From Maratus speciosus (taxonomy: Eukaryota; Arthropoda; Arachnida; Araneae; Salticidae): DNA of 64,000 nt. Numbering within the stretch: position 1 is the stretch's first letter; each line of letters opens with the position of its first letter. The stretch is taken from NCBI GenBank assembly GCA_963932465.1, contig OZ010799.1:160018761-160082760 (forward strand), written 5' to 3'. Positions 13,381-23,682 of this stretch are shown one piece after another. The notes under the pieces are model-generated. The model saw only the letters and a list, made by a program, of their open reading frames with translations, did not search any database and was not told where the DNA came from. The translations under genes and the position numbers were made by a program.

Positions 13381-13522
13381 TTGATTAACCTAAATATACA
13401 AGCGCATATGAATGATATCATGAAATAACAAGGATATATTTGGCACGTTAAAGTCACGTGTATGTGAAATTTCAGTCACGTATGATATGCGTACAAATGA
13501 AGATGTGTGGAAGTATTTTCGG

Positions 13523-13685
13523 TTACGCAGCATAATACGTTTCATTGGATACATTGAACTTGGGTCGAACGTCCGGACTAGACTCCAGGGTGGGTTTGGA
13601 TTGGTCATTTACTGCACCAGTGAGCCTTCTTCGAACGCTCGGCTGTCGCTCTACACTCACAGTTCTTTGCCGAAGGCTGGAACGA
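13523..13685 (-). CDS. Terminal coding exon: cytoplasmic tail of the receptor
   Basis: The acceptor is a pyrimidine run, TATACTTTTTCAG, ending at 13686. Its first base completes the split codon of the transmembrane exon (TG+T, Cys). Fifty-three residues follow, then TAA at 13523-13525. The peptide opens with RSSLRQR directly after the membrane helix, a classic positive stop-transfer. It continues with a basic patch (ERQPSVRRRL, where RRRLT and RQPS resemble basophilic-kinase sites) and ends VSNETYYAA. The adjacent C-terminal tyrosines could be phosphorylation or sorting sites; that is inference. The region is distinctly GC-richer than its surroundings, as expected of selected coding sequence. 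Open frames on the opposite strand (13487-13714) are shadows. Confidence rests on the phase match and stop-transfer character, not on a recognised domain. Confidence 0.62.
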
Positions 13686-13860
13686 CTGAAAAAGTATACC
13701 AAGCAAAGTATTAAATACTAGCTTTAATCACACTTGCTAAACATTCCATTGAAAATACAATAGACTCTCCATTAACCGGGGTCGGATTAACCGGGTTGCG
13801 GATTAACCGATACGAAAACATTTGGAATATGTCAGTATTCCTCATAAAGCTATTCTTCTG

Positions 13861-14086
13861 CACGGAAAAAAACTGTTTTGTTGAAACAACTAAATTTTGG
13901 TTAATATAGCTTCAATCAAATATTTTGGTTGAACTGATCAAATTTTAATTAGACTAACCAAATGATTTTGTTAATTCAACAAATCATTTGGTTAGTCCAA
14001 ACAAAATTTGGTCATTCATACCAACATATTTGGTTGGAACTATATTAACCAAAGTTTAGTTGTTTCAACAAAGTATTTTTTCCGTG
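13861..14086. mobile_element. Palindromic MITE (CACGGAAAAAA ends)
   Basis: A hairpin of about 226 bp begins CACGGAAAAAA and ends TTTTTTCCGTG. Its arms are inverted copies rich in TTGGTTAA/TTAACCAA and TTTGGTTG motifs, folding around 13974. It lies just inside the left end of the Tigger-type element. I could not fix a target duplication, so the superfamily is left open. Confidence 0.7.
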
Positions 14087-14275
14087 TGGAAATTTCAAAA
14101 TCGAGTGATTGGAATATCTTTGCCAGATATCTGCCCCTAAATGTGACAGCTGAAATCTAACCTGTGGATCAGAATGTTATTCGAAACCTTAAGACAATAT
14201 ACCGTAGAACTTTGTTTTTTAAATCGGAAGAGGAAGGATACGATATAATTTGCTTTCTTTTTGGAAAAGTCTCGC

Positions 14276-14494
14276 AGTTTGGATGCAATTTATTATGTTG
14301 ATAATGCATGGAAATTAGCAAAAAGCACCACGGTTAAGAAATTATAGAGGACAACTTTATTAGAAGCAGAAAATGAAATTCTTACAGAAAACGACGATAG
14401 TACTGATTTGCAGAGAAAAATCTTAGAAGATTTGAGAAAGTTAAACTGTTCTGAAAATGTGGACGAAGAAACAGTGAAACAATGGATTAATAAA
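14276..14494 (+). pseudogene. pogo/Tigger transposase fragment (C-terminal region, part 1)
   Basis: One plus-strand frame reads SLDAIYYVDNAWKLAKSTTV, then a TAG, then an acidic helix-rich stretch ending ETVKQWIN. The D-AIYYVDNAWK-VK pattern is the post-catalytic region of pogo, Tigger and jerky-like DDE transposases, where an aromatic 'AW..V...T' block follows the last catalytic residue. The N-terminal CENP-B-like DNA-binding half and the DDE core are not present. An in-frame stop and the abrupt end at the inserted repeat at about 14495 show that it is dead. It pairs with the fragment at 17374-17502. Confidence 0.6.
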
Positions 14495-14560
14495 CGGTCA
14501 AGTGCGAGCATTACTCGCGCACAGAGGGTTCCGTAGAATAAATATATGAATTTGTAATTG

Positions 14561-14563
<3 letters not shown>

Positions 14564-14605
<42 letters not shown>
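14564..14605. repeat. TA microsatellite, about 21 units
   Basis: An uninterrupted run of TA dinucleotides of about 42 bp, the longest in the window. Confidence 0.95.
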
Positions 14606-14609
<4 letters not shown>

Positions 14610-16704
14610 TGCTAAAAGAGTTGCTAAGGCTTTGTAAAAAACTATACAACGTAGGGTTGGGTATAACTGTATATATTAGAAAAGTATAAATGGGAATACC
14701 ATGAAAGTTCAAAGAGATATGGAATCTAAATAATATGAAATATAGCTATTCATATAAACTCTTTTTTTTAATATTATCCTAATCTGTTTCTGATGAACTT
14801 AATTCGGTACTGACAATAAAAGCAGTGCATATTTAAACTTCATTTAGCATTTCATAAAACTAAATTCAGCCTAGAAATAACCTATATTTATTTCTACAGT
14901 GTAGCTAAAACAAAACCTTTGTTCAAAGTTTAAATTTGGAATTGTGCTAAGCGCGCTTCGAATTGAGGTCTCAAAGGTGCAACGCCGCCTTGGTTGCAGT
15001 GCCGCGTTTTTCCAGATAGGCGTTTAATTAACTTTTAAAGTCACTCGAGGCGTATTGAGAGATACAATCAATGCAAACTATCGCGAATCCCACAGTATTT
15101 ATGCGATTCATTCTAATTAAATCTTTCGAGTGCGATGCCCTTAAAAAACGGAAGCCTAACTTTAATTCCAAAACAGACTAACGGCACCAAGAATATTTAA
15201 TTAAAATTTTCCTTTTATCATGTACGTGAAAATAAGCAAGTTCGCATTTTCTAATAAATTCATTTATAAATTCTGGTGTCAGTTCATTATTTCATAAGTT
15301 TATAAATAGAATTACTCCGTGCCGAGAAGGATTAAGTGGTCGCAGGACTCTTAAAGCTTCAAAATTTAAGAAATTTTAATTTTTTTAGATGTTAAACGCC
15401 TATCTTTTTTGAATATTCTGATATAATTTTTTCCTTGAAATTCCCATTAGAACAGAAGTTTTGGCTTTTAGAATTATACCCGCTCAATAGCTGAAACGGC
15501 GTTTCCGAAACTTTAAAATTATTTTCCAAATGGCGTTTTTTGGGCATAACGCGCAGGATACCAGTAAAGCTTCTGAATATTTCTTCATGAAATTTTCAAA
15601 ACATATATTTCATGTTAGTCTGTATAAACTGAACCTAAAATTTTCTTTTTATTGTTAAAAAAAAAATATTTTTTTAGGTGATTTTACTGTTGAAATTTTC
15701 AAAATTTTGTATTAAATAAATGCAACATTGCATTAAAAATATAAAAATGCTTTAAATACAAATTTATTTAAGTTCAGGGAAATTATTACAATCTGAAGTA
15801 TAAGTAAGCACCAAAATTGTCATTCTAGTTGCAATATTTATTTTGTAATCCTGCGCGTAAATTGTTATGCCAATTTTTTGTTCGACAAATGTCTAACAGT
15901 TTCGAGCCCCTATAAATACTAATTCTGTAGCTTGCATTTTTTTAAATACATGAAACGAAAGAACATACTTCTATCTTTCATCCCAATTAAAATTGTGTTT
16001 TAAAATCATATACATTTTAAGACATTAAATGTTGAAACATTTTTTTTTTCATTTTTTCCACTTTTTAGAGCCCCGAGAACTCTTAAATTAGTATGTTTTT
16101 AACAATTTGACGTTTATAGCTGTTATTCTGTTACTGGACATTACATTACACATACATATCATTAAAAGTTGTTAACTAGGCATAGAGTACGCCGCCCCTG
16201 TCCTTGTGTATGTCCAAACTGACCGTACATTTAAGGGTTAATATCTCGGCTAATTACCGATGATTTTTTTCAAAAATCATTATCAACAATGCTTTTATTC
16301 TTCTGCAGCGATAGGTATATTCAGCGATGCTCAACAATTTTTCTGAATGCCCGTAAATCGAAATTTGTGTATACCAGAAAAATGGTAATTACTCAAAACC
16401 TATGTGACCTAGAGTAAGCGCTATACTTTTCCGGCAAGGTTTATATTAACGTCTACTACCTCTAATTTTTTTTTCATAATTTTAGTTTCAGTAGATTCGG
16501 AATTAGATGGGGTGGGGAATATACTTTTGCGCTACATTTTCAACAACATCTTTGAAGATATATTACCTAAAATTAAAAGAAATGTATTTTTGAGTTCAGC
16601 GTTACAAAAGCTTTCACAGGATACCCCACATGATATACGAAGAAAAGTTTTTTTTTTCAAGTAGCATAATTAGCCCCTCTATTTTTTTACTAAATATGTT
16701 TATG

Positions 16705-16822
16705 AATATATAAATATTTTACAGACATACATACAATAAATACAATAAACCCAACTGGAGTTAAAAATTAGCCAGAGCCAGGAATCGAACCCGGGACCAC
16801 TGCATTCCAGGCAGGCGCTCTA
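16705..16822 (-). mobile_element. tRNA-derived SINE, truncated, minus strand
   Basis: Read on the minus strand, the sequence contains the B-box-like GGTTCGATTCCTGGCTCTGG followed by CTCCAGTTGGGTTTATTGTA, matching the SINE family seen at 35738. The tRNA-like head is truncated and abuts a plus-strand copy, making a near-perfect palindrome centred near 16823. Confidence 0.7.
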
Positions 16823-16823
16823 A

Positions 16824-17030
16824 TCTGGAATGCAGTGGTGCCGGGTTCGATTCCTGGCTCTGGCTAATTTTTCACTCCAGTTGGGTTTATTGTATTTATT
16901 GTATGTATGTCTGTAAAATATTTATATATACCTTTAACTGTTGAATGCAGGCGTTATTTATGTGTGAATGTGTGTTTTAATGTATATTGTAGTATGTGTG
17001 TTTATTATTATGTTTATGAATGTTTATTAA
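16824..17030 (+). mobile_element. tRNA-derived SINE, truncated, plus strand
   Basis: This is the head-to-head partner of the preceding copy. It has the B-box GGTTCGATTCC, the CACTCCAGTTGGGTTTATTG linker, then the long 3' tail with CTGTTGAATGCAGGCGTTAT and GTAGTATGTGTGTTTATTA. The A-box part of the head is missing. Confidence 0.7.
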
Positions 17031-17373
17031 TCTGAAAATATGTGGGTTAATGGTCTTTATTACTTCCCCGAATCTAAACTTTCCACGTTCCATAGTTTAC
17101 GAGTAAAATGGCTGTGACAGACAGACGGACAGACACAAAAGTGATTTTATAATGGTTCCGTTTTTACTTTTTATGTACGGAACCCTAAAATTAAAAACAG
17201 TAGAAATTTGAATTTTACGAAATTTTACGTCACGATGATATTGTGTCGCGTCTTGTAGTTCAGAAAAAACGAGGAATTTCAAAGAATGTCTTGAAAGGGA
17301 AAAGGAAAATCTTGCAACCATCAACAATTAAGTCACGGATGCTCATTAGTAATACACTGAGGCGTTATTTAAT

Positions 17374-17502
17374 TACTTGGAGCAAGAAGATGAAAGCACA
17401 ACTGCAGAAAAAATTATGTTTAGATATTTTCGTAGTAAAATTCGTCGAAGAGTAAATGAAAAACGAAAACAGGCTTCTATCATTTCTTTCTTCACAAAAT
17501 AG
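17374..17502 (+). pseudogene. pogo/Tigger transposase fragment (C-terminal end, part 2)
   Basis: The frame reads YLEQEDESTTAEKIMFRYFR, then a basic stretch, ending KQASIISFFTK and a TAG stop. An acidic segment with YLEQ followed by a basic region and a terminal KQ-SI--FF motif is how many pogo/Tigger/jerky-type transposases finish. It should be contiguous with the fragment at 14276-14494 but is separated from it by about 2.9 kb of inserted repeat. Frameshifts precede it (another frame stays open from 17243). It is not functional. Confidence 0.6.
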
Positions 17503-17611
17503 CGTGGTATACAACATTTCTATTTTTTTATATTCTACTAATTGTAAATCTAAATAACATTAAAAAATATTTTCCTTCCCTATATTTTGCATTAATTAAA
17601 TTATTAATATC

Positions 17612-18130
17612 CTTAATACTTCGAAATTATTCCAGAGAGAAACATTCGCCTTGCATACAATATTTCAAATGAAAATCAAATTTCAAATTAATTGCTTAAA
17701 AGGCGCAAAGGCCAACACAGTGTAAAAGATTCCATGCCGGGGCTCGAACCCGTGTCATCAGTATATCTTGATACTGAATCATTTGAAATTTGATTTTCAT
17801 TTGAAATATTGTATGCAAGGCGAATGTTTCTCTCTGGAATAATTTCCAAGTATTAAAGTAGTTACAATCGATTCTGGATTTAATTAAGTTTCGTGTTTGG
17901 CCAGGTCGGTGGCTCACGATAAATATTCCATCTTGTGCTACGTTTGTAGCCTTGGTAACATGTAATAGTGAGAAAATTTCCAGGCTGGGTATCGTTCCAT
18001 GTGGTTTAGTCGGTAGAACGTCAGTGCGCTATAATACTGATGGCCCGGAATGGAATATTTTTCACTATGTTGGTCTTTACGCCTTTTAAGAAATTATTTT
18101 GAAATTTGATTTTCATTTGAAATATTAATA
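17612..18130. repeat. Inverted-repeat complex with tRNA-like segments
   Basis: Segment 17612-17690 (with AGAGAAACATTCGCCTTGCA) is the reverse complement of about 17777-17860. In addition, 17694-17775 is an inverted relative of about 17985-18089, both running from CTTAAAAGGCG into a TTCCATGCC/GGCCCGGAATGGAA-type region. The minus strand at 17715-17760 has a GGGTTCGAGCCCC B-box-like motif, and 18005-18030 has TGGTTTAGTCGGTAGAACG, which resembles an A-box. This may be a second tRNA-derived SINE inserted in opposite orientations around a hairpin. Confidence 0.5.
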
Positions 18131-18289
18131 TCCTATTGTATAATAATTTGACATTTTCTATCCTTTTTCCAAACATTTTTATCAAAATTTGCACAAATCC
18201 GATTATCTGGTATCCACTTATCTGGGACGAGGCATTCCCCGACTATCCCGGTTATTCGAGAGTCTACTGTATTAAAAACAAAAACGAAA

Positions 18290-20060
18290 AGTCACGAGTC
18301 AAGCATAGATTATGAAAAATTTCCCAACACTTTCAGAATACTGTAATAAAATTTTCACAGAATAATATAGTGAAAGACTATGTCCAAGTAAACAAAATGA
18401 AATGAAATGAAATCACACTCTTCTGGAGAGGCAGCCGATTGTTTTGAAAAATGGGCAAAAAAAAGTGCCAAGCCCAATATCAGCAATTATCTTCACTCGT
18501 CAGAAAATACCGGAAATCATTTGTGCAACCCTGTAGGAAGACTACAGATTGGTATATAAACTACATGGTATGGTAAAATTTGCTTAACCTTTTATGCACT
18601 GAATTATGAATTCGTGAAAATTTATTCTTCTAAAGCATTTAACTACATTAGAAGATTTATAATCACTTAATAAGTTTTATAAGGATTGAAGGATTTACAA
18701 GGATTAATTAAATCTGAATTTATAGGGATTTTGTGCAATATTTATAACCCGACTATAATCGCTTACTTTAAATATTTTTTTAGTATTTTGTAGAATTATG
18801 AAATGTACAAATATATTGTTTTTACAATAGAAATATAGAAATATTTCCGAATCGAAAAATCCCCTCACACACAACGCGAAGAAAGCTGAAAAGATGCAAA
18901 GGCAAAAGAAATCATCCTTTTAAAAATATTGCTTTTGTGTAACAAATAATACTTTTGGAACAAAGTAAAGTAATGCATCTATAACTCATTCTAAACTTTA
19001 TTACTACTAATCGATGTATTAAATGAATTTTATAACAAGTTATTTTATTGGTACTTATAGGTACCATCAGCCGATAAAGGGTTAAGTTGGGAAATGCATA
19101 ACACAGTTCAACATTCTCCCTCAGCAAATTCCGGTAATAAACGGAAATGTACTCGAAGTCGTTTATGCAGCCTTGTTCAAGATCCATAGGATTTTTATAC
19201 ACCAAGTAGCATGGAAAAGGATTAGTTAAAGTTAAAAACGTGTACAAAATATTCAGCAATTATTATTATTCATAGGCAGTACTGTAACTGAATTTTTTTG
19301 TGTGTCCCTGCAAAAAAGATGAATGCTATGGACACCCTACTGTATAGTAAGCATCTTGTAGTACATCTCGGTGATATATATATATATATATGAATGTGTT
19401 AAGCCCTGTATATGACCTAAAAATTTATATCTATAAACTACAGGTCGGCAAATATTTAGTTTAATTAAGAAATACATACCACGGTTAAAAATTAGCCCTC
19501 AGAAATTCCCGCTAATAAGGAGAATGGTACACGAATTCTTTTCTGTACCCCGATATACGATGCATAGAATTTATACTCAAGTAACATGCGAAAAATTAGT
19601 TAAATTTAAAAATGCATAAGGAAATTGAAAACGCACTTCGAGCAATTTTTTTCTCAAAGACAGTATTGTAACCGATTTCTTCTGCGTTTCACTGTAAATG
19701 AACGACAAAAGCTATGAATGCCTTACTCTATAGCAATACTCCAGCAGTGAAATTCAGTGATTAATATGAATTTCAATACATTTGAAATAGCGTGATGTCC
19801 TTAAAAAACACCGCACACTATTTTCTCTAGACCGTAATGTAACGGAATGCTTTTGAATGTCCGCGAATATGTTCCTCCCACTTTATTTTCAATACCGAAC
19901 AAGTCAGAGTAAACCTTAGTAACACGTATCACTTCCATGGCAAATCCAGTATATTATCGCAAGTTAGAGAGCAGAGAGACAGCAAACTGACAACAAATTG
20001 AATTCATAAATACTTTAAAACTAGGCTGGAAAGTTTTAAATGCAGTGCGTGTAACAACTT
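18290..20060 (+). repeat. Unclassified dispersed repeat, copy A (interrupted)
   Basis: Starting near AGTCAAGCATAGATTATGAA, this copy matches 50388-51060 and the later part matches 53030-54200. A recognisable unit (a TTTTG.GTG.CC.TGTAAATGAAC motif, then TTCTATAGTAA, then TTCAATACATTTGAAATAG) recurs at about 19295, 19678 and 19850. A piggyBac-like MITE is inserted at 18588-19081. No domain-bearing frame was found, and the class is unknown. Confidence 0.55.
18588..19081. mobile_element. piggyBac-like MITE, copy 2
   Basis: This 494-bp element is flanked by TTAA (18584-18587, 19082-19085), with ends CCTTTTATGCACTGAATT and CATCAGCCGATAAAGG. The whole sequence follows copy 1 at 3126-3625, including AATTATGAATTC, AGGATTTTGTGCAATATTTA-like and GAAAAGATGCAAGGGCAAAAG-like landmarks. 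It is inserted within dispersed repeat copy A. Confidence 0.8.
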
Positions 20061-20371
20061 CAAGTACAGCAAAAATTGTAAACATTTTGCTGAATTTAAA
20101 ATGCGATAATTGAAATGGTAATTTAATGTTGATCACAAAGGGTAAATACTAATATATAAGTCAACAAAATAAATCTATGTGCTTTTAATTGCAAAAAAAA
20201 ATAATAATTATGCAAACAAACGCTATTTTTACCTGTGTAAAATCTTTAAGGACACCACTATTTTTTTATACAAATGTTATGCATAATTATCATTCATTTG
20301 CACAATAAAAACTCTTCTGTATAGTGATTTTTCTGATGTTTTCTATTAAGAGTTTTGTTAGTTTTATAACA

Positions 20372-21296
20372 ATGTCAGAAGCATGTAAACTGACTGAATA
20401 TGAAAAGGTGCAGTTGAATCTTTTGCATTATCCGAAATTAGTTGTAGGTCTATTGCAAAGCAGATAGGAAGGTCTAAAACCATCATCAACAATTTTGTAA
20501 GTTTAAAGATGAGTATGGGAAAAAATTAGCTTTAGTCAGACCATAATCCTTGTCACCCAGAGATGAAAGGGGAGAGTTTTAATGTTAGTATGAACTGGAA
20601 AATACTCAAGTAAATAAATTTTACAAATGACTGGGCTCAAAGTGTGCAAGAAAACAATCTACAATACAGTTAATCGATCTGGGACTTTCCAATACACACC
20701 AAAACTGTATAAACCCCGTTCAAAGACTAGTTACAAAACGCAGCATTTACAGTTTGCAAGACAAGTGATGACTTGGGACTTCAAATCGCTTTAGGTTATT
20801 TTCTCCGAGAAAAGAAAGAAGTGGAACTTCGTTGGTCCTGATGGCTGGATTAGCATAATTTGAGAAAAGAAAAAGACATCTTCTGAAAACGACAGTTATG
20901 TGCCGGATCCATTATGACATGGGGATGCTTTTCGTTCAACGGCGCGGGGTCACTTGAATTTATTTCAAGAAAAGTTAGTTCAACGCCATATCTAAAACCC
21001 CTTTCTGATCATATTTCACTTGCTGCAACACTTATGGCAGGAGAAAGTGGATTTATCAGCAAGATAATGCGCCTATGCACAAAAGCCATGACACAAAAAT
21101 CTGGTTCCAGAAGAAAAACATTAAAGTTTTAAAATGGCCATCCAGAAGTCTTGATCTAAACCGTATCGAGAACTTATGGGGAGATCGAGAAACACGAGTT
21201 TATAAAAACGGAAGACATTTTTCCCCTGCTTCAGAATTCAGATCTATGATTGAAGATGAATGGTACAAAACCAGTCTGAACTGTGACAAAAATTAA
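20372..21296 (+). pseudogene. Tc1 DD34E transposase, frameshifted
   Basis: The reading frame opens MSEACKLTEYEKVQ, then shifts into RSIAKQIGRSKTIINNF, the paired-like helix-turn-helix of Tc1 transposases. Further on are SIMTWGCFSFNGAGSLEFIS and, in a shifted frame, WIYQQDNAPMHKSHD and LDLNRIENLWG. The catalytic Asp of QQDNAP (codon 21063-21065) and the Glu of IENLW (21168-21170) are separated by 34 residues, the Tc1 DD34E spacing. Several frameshifts and in-frame stops make it inactive; in LDLNRIEN the usual Pro before IEN is Arg. It ends with TAA at 21294-21296, eight bases before the nested insertion. Confidence 0.85.
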
Positions 21297-21303
21297 TAAT
21301 GTA

Positions 21304-22373
21304 CAGTCGTGGAAAAGAAAAAAAGTAAACACCCCCTACTAACTCTTCAACAAATTATCGTAGAAGAAAGGTACTGGTACCGAACGATTTATAATAAAGT
21401 CTACTTTTAAATGATGTTTATAAAATTTGCTTAGGGGGTCCTCTACATATTAAAACGAACCCAAACCTCATTTTTTTCAATGGCAATACCCAATTTTAAC
21501 GAGATATTTCAAATTTTCGGTTCAAACTATGAATAGACACCAAATTTCAAGTCATTTGAATCATAAGTTTTTGAATTATAAGCATTCAAAATTTAGTGCT
21601 TCTAATGTTAAATTACATTTTCATATTTTTATTTATATTTCCTGAAATTGTGCTCCTAATGTGCTAATTTTTTGTGTAGCAATCAAACTAATGTGCCCAA
21701 ACATAGATACGCTGAATTTGCAATTTTTATAATTTTATAATATGAATTATGAATTATGAAATTAATATTCGAAAAAAATTATGAATTGCAACATACAATT
21801 TTTTTTTGATGGATTTAGATTTATTAAGTCCTGCTTTATGAAAATCCAAAATTTCACATTTTTCTTCCAAATAATTTTCAAATTATGCTTAAAAAACGGC
21901 AAAATGATGGTTTAAGGGGACGTCTATGATAGAAGTGAGTAGATATTTTGACATTTCTTCTCCTGCCTTGTTATCTAACAGGCTTCATTGACTGCTTAAG
22001 GTGCCTTGATCAAGAAGGGGGCGAGCGGTTAGCAATCGAGTACCCAACTTCAATTTGGATACAGCCCTTAAAATACGCTCGTTTTAAAATAACTAATTTC
22101 TCGGAAACTTATGGTATGAATTGCATAAAAATTTGTTTTTAGGCTAATTGAAGGGTGTAGAGTTCATTTATGCTGTCAGAATTGTGTATTGCCATTGAAA
22201 AAAAATGAAGTTATGGTTCGTTTTAATATGTAGATGACCCCCTAAGCCAATTTTATATACATCATTTAAAAGTATACTTTACTTCTAATCGTTCGGTACC
22301 AGTAACTTTTTTTCTACGATAATTTGTTGCGGAGTTAGTAGGGGGTGTTTACTTTTTTTTTTTTCCACGACTG
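21304..22373. mobile_element. Non-autonomous Tc1-like element with about 190-bp TIRs
   Basis: This 1,070-bp element is flanked by TA on both sides (21302-21303, 22374-22375). It begins CAGTCGTGGAAAAG and ends CCACGACTG. About 190 bp at each end are inverted copies at roughly 85-90 percent, including GTAAACACCCCCTACTAACT, TACTGGTACCGAACGATT and ACATATTAAAACGAACC. The middle has no recognisable transposase. It is inserted just after the stop codon of the Tc1 transposase pseudogene. Confidence 0.88.
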
Positions 22374-22654
22374 TACATGAAAGATACCTTAAAGTTTTTA
22401 GACAGGCAAAAATAACGTTTTTTTAAATAATTATTTTATTTTTGCAATAAAATACTTACAGATGAATTTTGTTGGCTTTTTTATTAGCTTCTCAACTTTG
22501 ATACACATTATAGAAAACTTTTTTCCTCTGATAAGAAATTTATCAAAAACAAGTTATATTTTTGTCGTCCTTAAAGTTTTTACACTCACTGTATATTTTT
22601 AATTCAGTTCATAGATTAATATCTTTATATGTGTTACATTTTCAATCTACTTAC

Positions 22655-22745
22655 CACATGAGGTATACAGTGACAGCAACAAATATTATAAAAGCAGTCC
22701 CAACGGATATCATGGCGTACATCCAAAAACTGACTTGACTATCAT
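22655..22745 (-). CDS. Transmembrane exon of the receptor
   Basis: This 91-nt minus-strand exon has the acceptor TTTTTTAAAACAG and a strong donor, GTAAGTAG. It enters in phase 1 (G from the previous exon plus AT gives Asp) and leaves in phase 2. Only one frame is open. It starts DSQVSFWMY and continues through AMISVGTAFIIFVAVTVYLM, an uncharged helix of about 22-24 residues, long enough to cross the membrane once. The next residue is Cys, then the basic RSSLRQR of the terminal exon, so the cytoplasmic side is C-terminal. It is flanked by the Tc1 element (ending 22591) and by the palindromic MITE at 23683. The two other frames stop within the exon, which supports the reading. Confidence 0.7.
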
Positions 22746-23682
22746 CTGTTTTAAAAAATAGTTAAACAAAAATTAAATCACTTGTCTGAGACAAAAAATG
22801 CTATTAAATAAGTTAAAAAACAGAATAAATACAATAAATATAAAAGTAAAAATAGTTTTAAAAAATACACCCTTTTACAGCATTAGAAATTAGATATTTA
22901 TCTTGAAAATCACGCCTGATTTCATGATTAATCCCTAAAAACTTCCATTCCAGTACCTTAATTTTGCTAGCCGCCGAACCCGATTATGGAAAATTCACAG
23001 CATTTCTTTTACGCTTGAAAAATTCACAGCATTTCTTGTACGCTTGGCAGAAAGCACAGGCTACTGAAATTGTTTTAAAAAATATATAATTTTGCTGTGT
23101 TTATTTATTAAGATAGGGCGATATGAAAGAAAAAAGAATATTTAAACTATCTTTATATGATTTCTAAACAAATGATCATAGTCTGATTAATATGAATTAT
23201 TAAATAATTACTAATTATTAAAATAATGAAACTATTAAATTATTAAAGCGTATTTTTTAAATATATAAGACACTCCTAATTTTTTATTTATATTTTCTAC
23301 TTTTTAGGGTTTAAAATATTTCACTATTACAACTTCCCAGCCAGTTGGCCTTTTTCGGACAGCGTTATTTGGCACACAATTTGTTGCTGTAACTAGTATA
23401 TAATTGTAACCATAAAGAATATTTGGCGATTTATGACATGCGGCGGGCTAACGGAAAAATGGCTTAGAATTAAGTTATTAAAATTCTATTAAGTGTATAT
23501 TATTCTAGTGTACCAGGAAGAAATTTAAAAACCGATTACAAATTTTCATCTTTACACATACAAAAAACAAGTTGAATTAAATTACACAATGTATGAGGAA
23601 TTCTCACATAATTTTGACTTTTACGTCACTGAATAATATATATTTTTTTTAGTACATGTTCTTGTGGGTTTTTTTAAAATTA

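Larger units (their letters stand above)
8764..13522. other. AT-rich region 3' of the lectin-receptor gene
   Basis: No exon or transposase was recognised. It contains the 64-bp tandem array at 10941-11150 and diverged A/T-rich repeats at about 12480-13380. The last coding exon of the minus-strand gene ends at 13523, so its 3' untranslated region should run into this stretch. A reverse-strand AATAAA at 12810-12815 is one possible polyadenylation signal, but such hexamers are common in sequence this AT-rich. Confidence 0.5.
14495..17190. mobile_element. Inserted repeat with GGTTCCGTA / TACGGAACC ends
   Basis: The block starts near TCAAGTGCGAGCATTACTCG..GCGCACAGAGGGTTCCGTA and ends near GACAGACAGACGGACAGACA..GGTTCCG..GTACGGAACCCTAA. 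This pair of end motifs is familiar from a dispersed arthropod repeat whose class I cannot state with certainty. It interrupts the Tigger transposase coding sequence. Its interior has a TA microsatellite (14564-14605) and a SINE pair (about 16705-17030). No coding frame was recognised. Confidence 0.5.
13758..18269 (+). mobile_element. Degraded pogo/Tigger-type DNA transposon with insertions
   Basis: The outer ends form an imperfect inverted repeat flanked by TA: the left begins near AATAGACTCTCCATTAACCG and the right reads in reverse as AGTAGACTCTCGAATAACCG. Such AGACTCTC..AACCGG ends with a TA target are typical of pogo/Tigger elements. Two pieces of a pogo-type transposase C-terminus remain on the plus strand (14276-14494 and 17374-17502), separated by foreign sequence. 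Inside it I can also see a hairpin MITE, a repeat with GGTTCCGTA-type ends, a tRNA-SINE pair and another inverted repeat. It occupies the last intron of the lectin-like gene. Confidence 0.7.
20232..22591 (+). mobile_element. Tc1-family transposon, defective, with nested element
   Basis: The ends are TA-flanked inverted repeats: the left reads TGTGTAAAATCTTTAAGGAC and the right, in reverse, CAGTGAGTGTAAAAACTTTA followed by AGGAC. Between them is a Tc1-type transposase pseudogene (20372-21296). Removing the nested 1,070-bp element at 21304-22373 leaves about 1.3 kb, which is usual for a Tc1 transposon. It lies in the last intron of the lectin-like gene, close to the transmembrane exon. Confidence 0.8.

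Noticed and set aside
13487..13714. 75-aa plus-strand frame across the terminal exon
   Set aside because: It is the antisense shadow of the minus-strand coding exon, which has splice signal, phase match and sensible composition.
14500..17190. Naming the GGTTCCGTA/TACGGAACC repeat as a specific class
   Set aside because: The ends are familiar from arthropod genomes but I could not assign the class securely without a library search.
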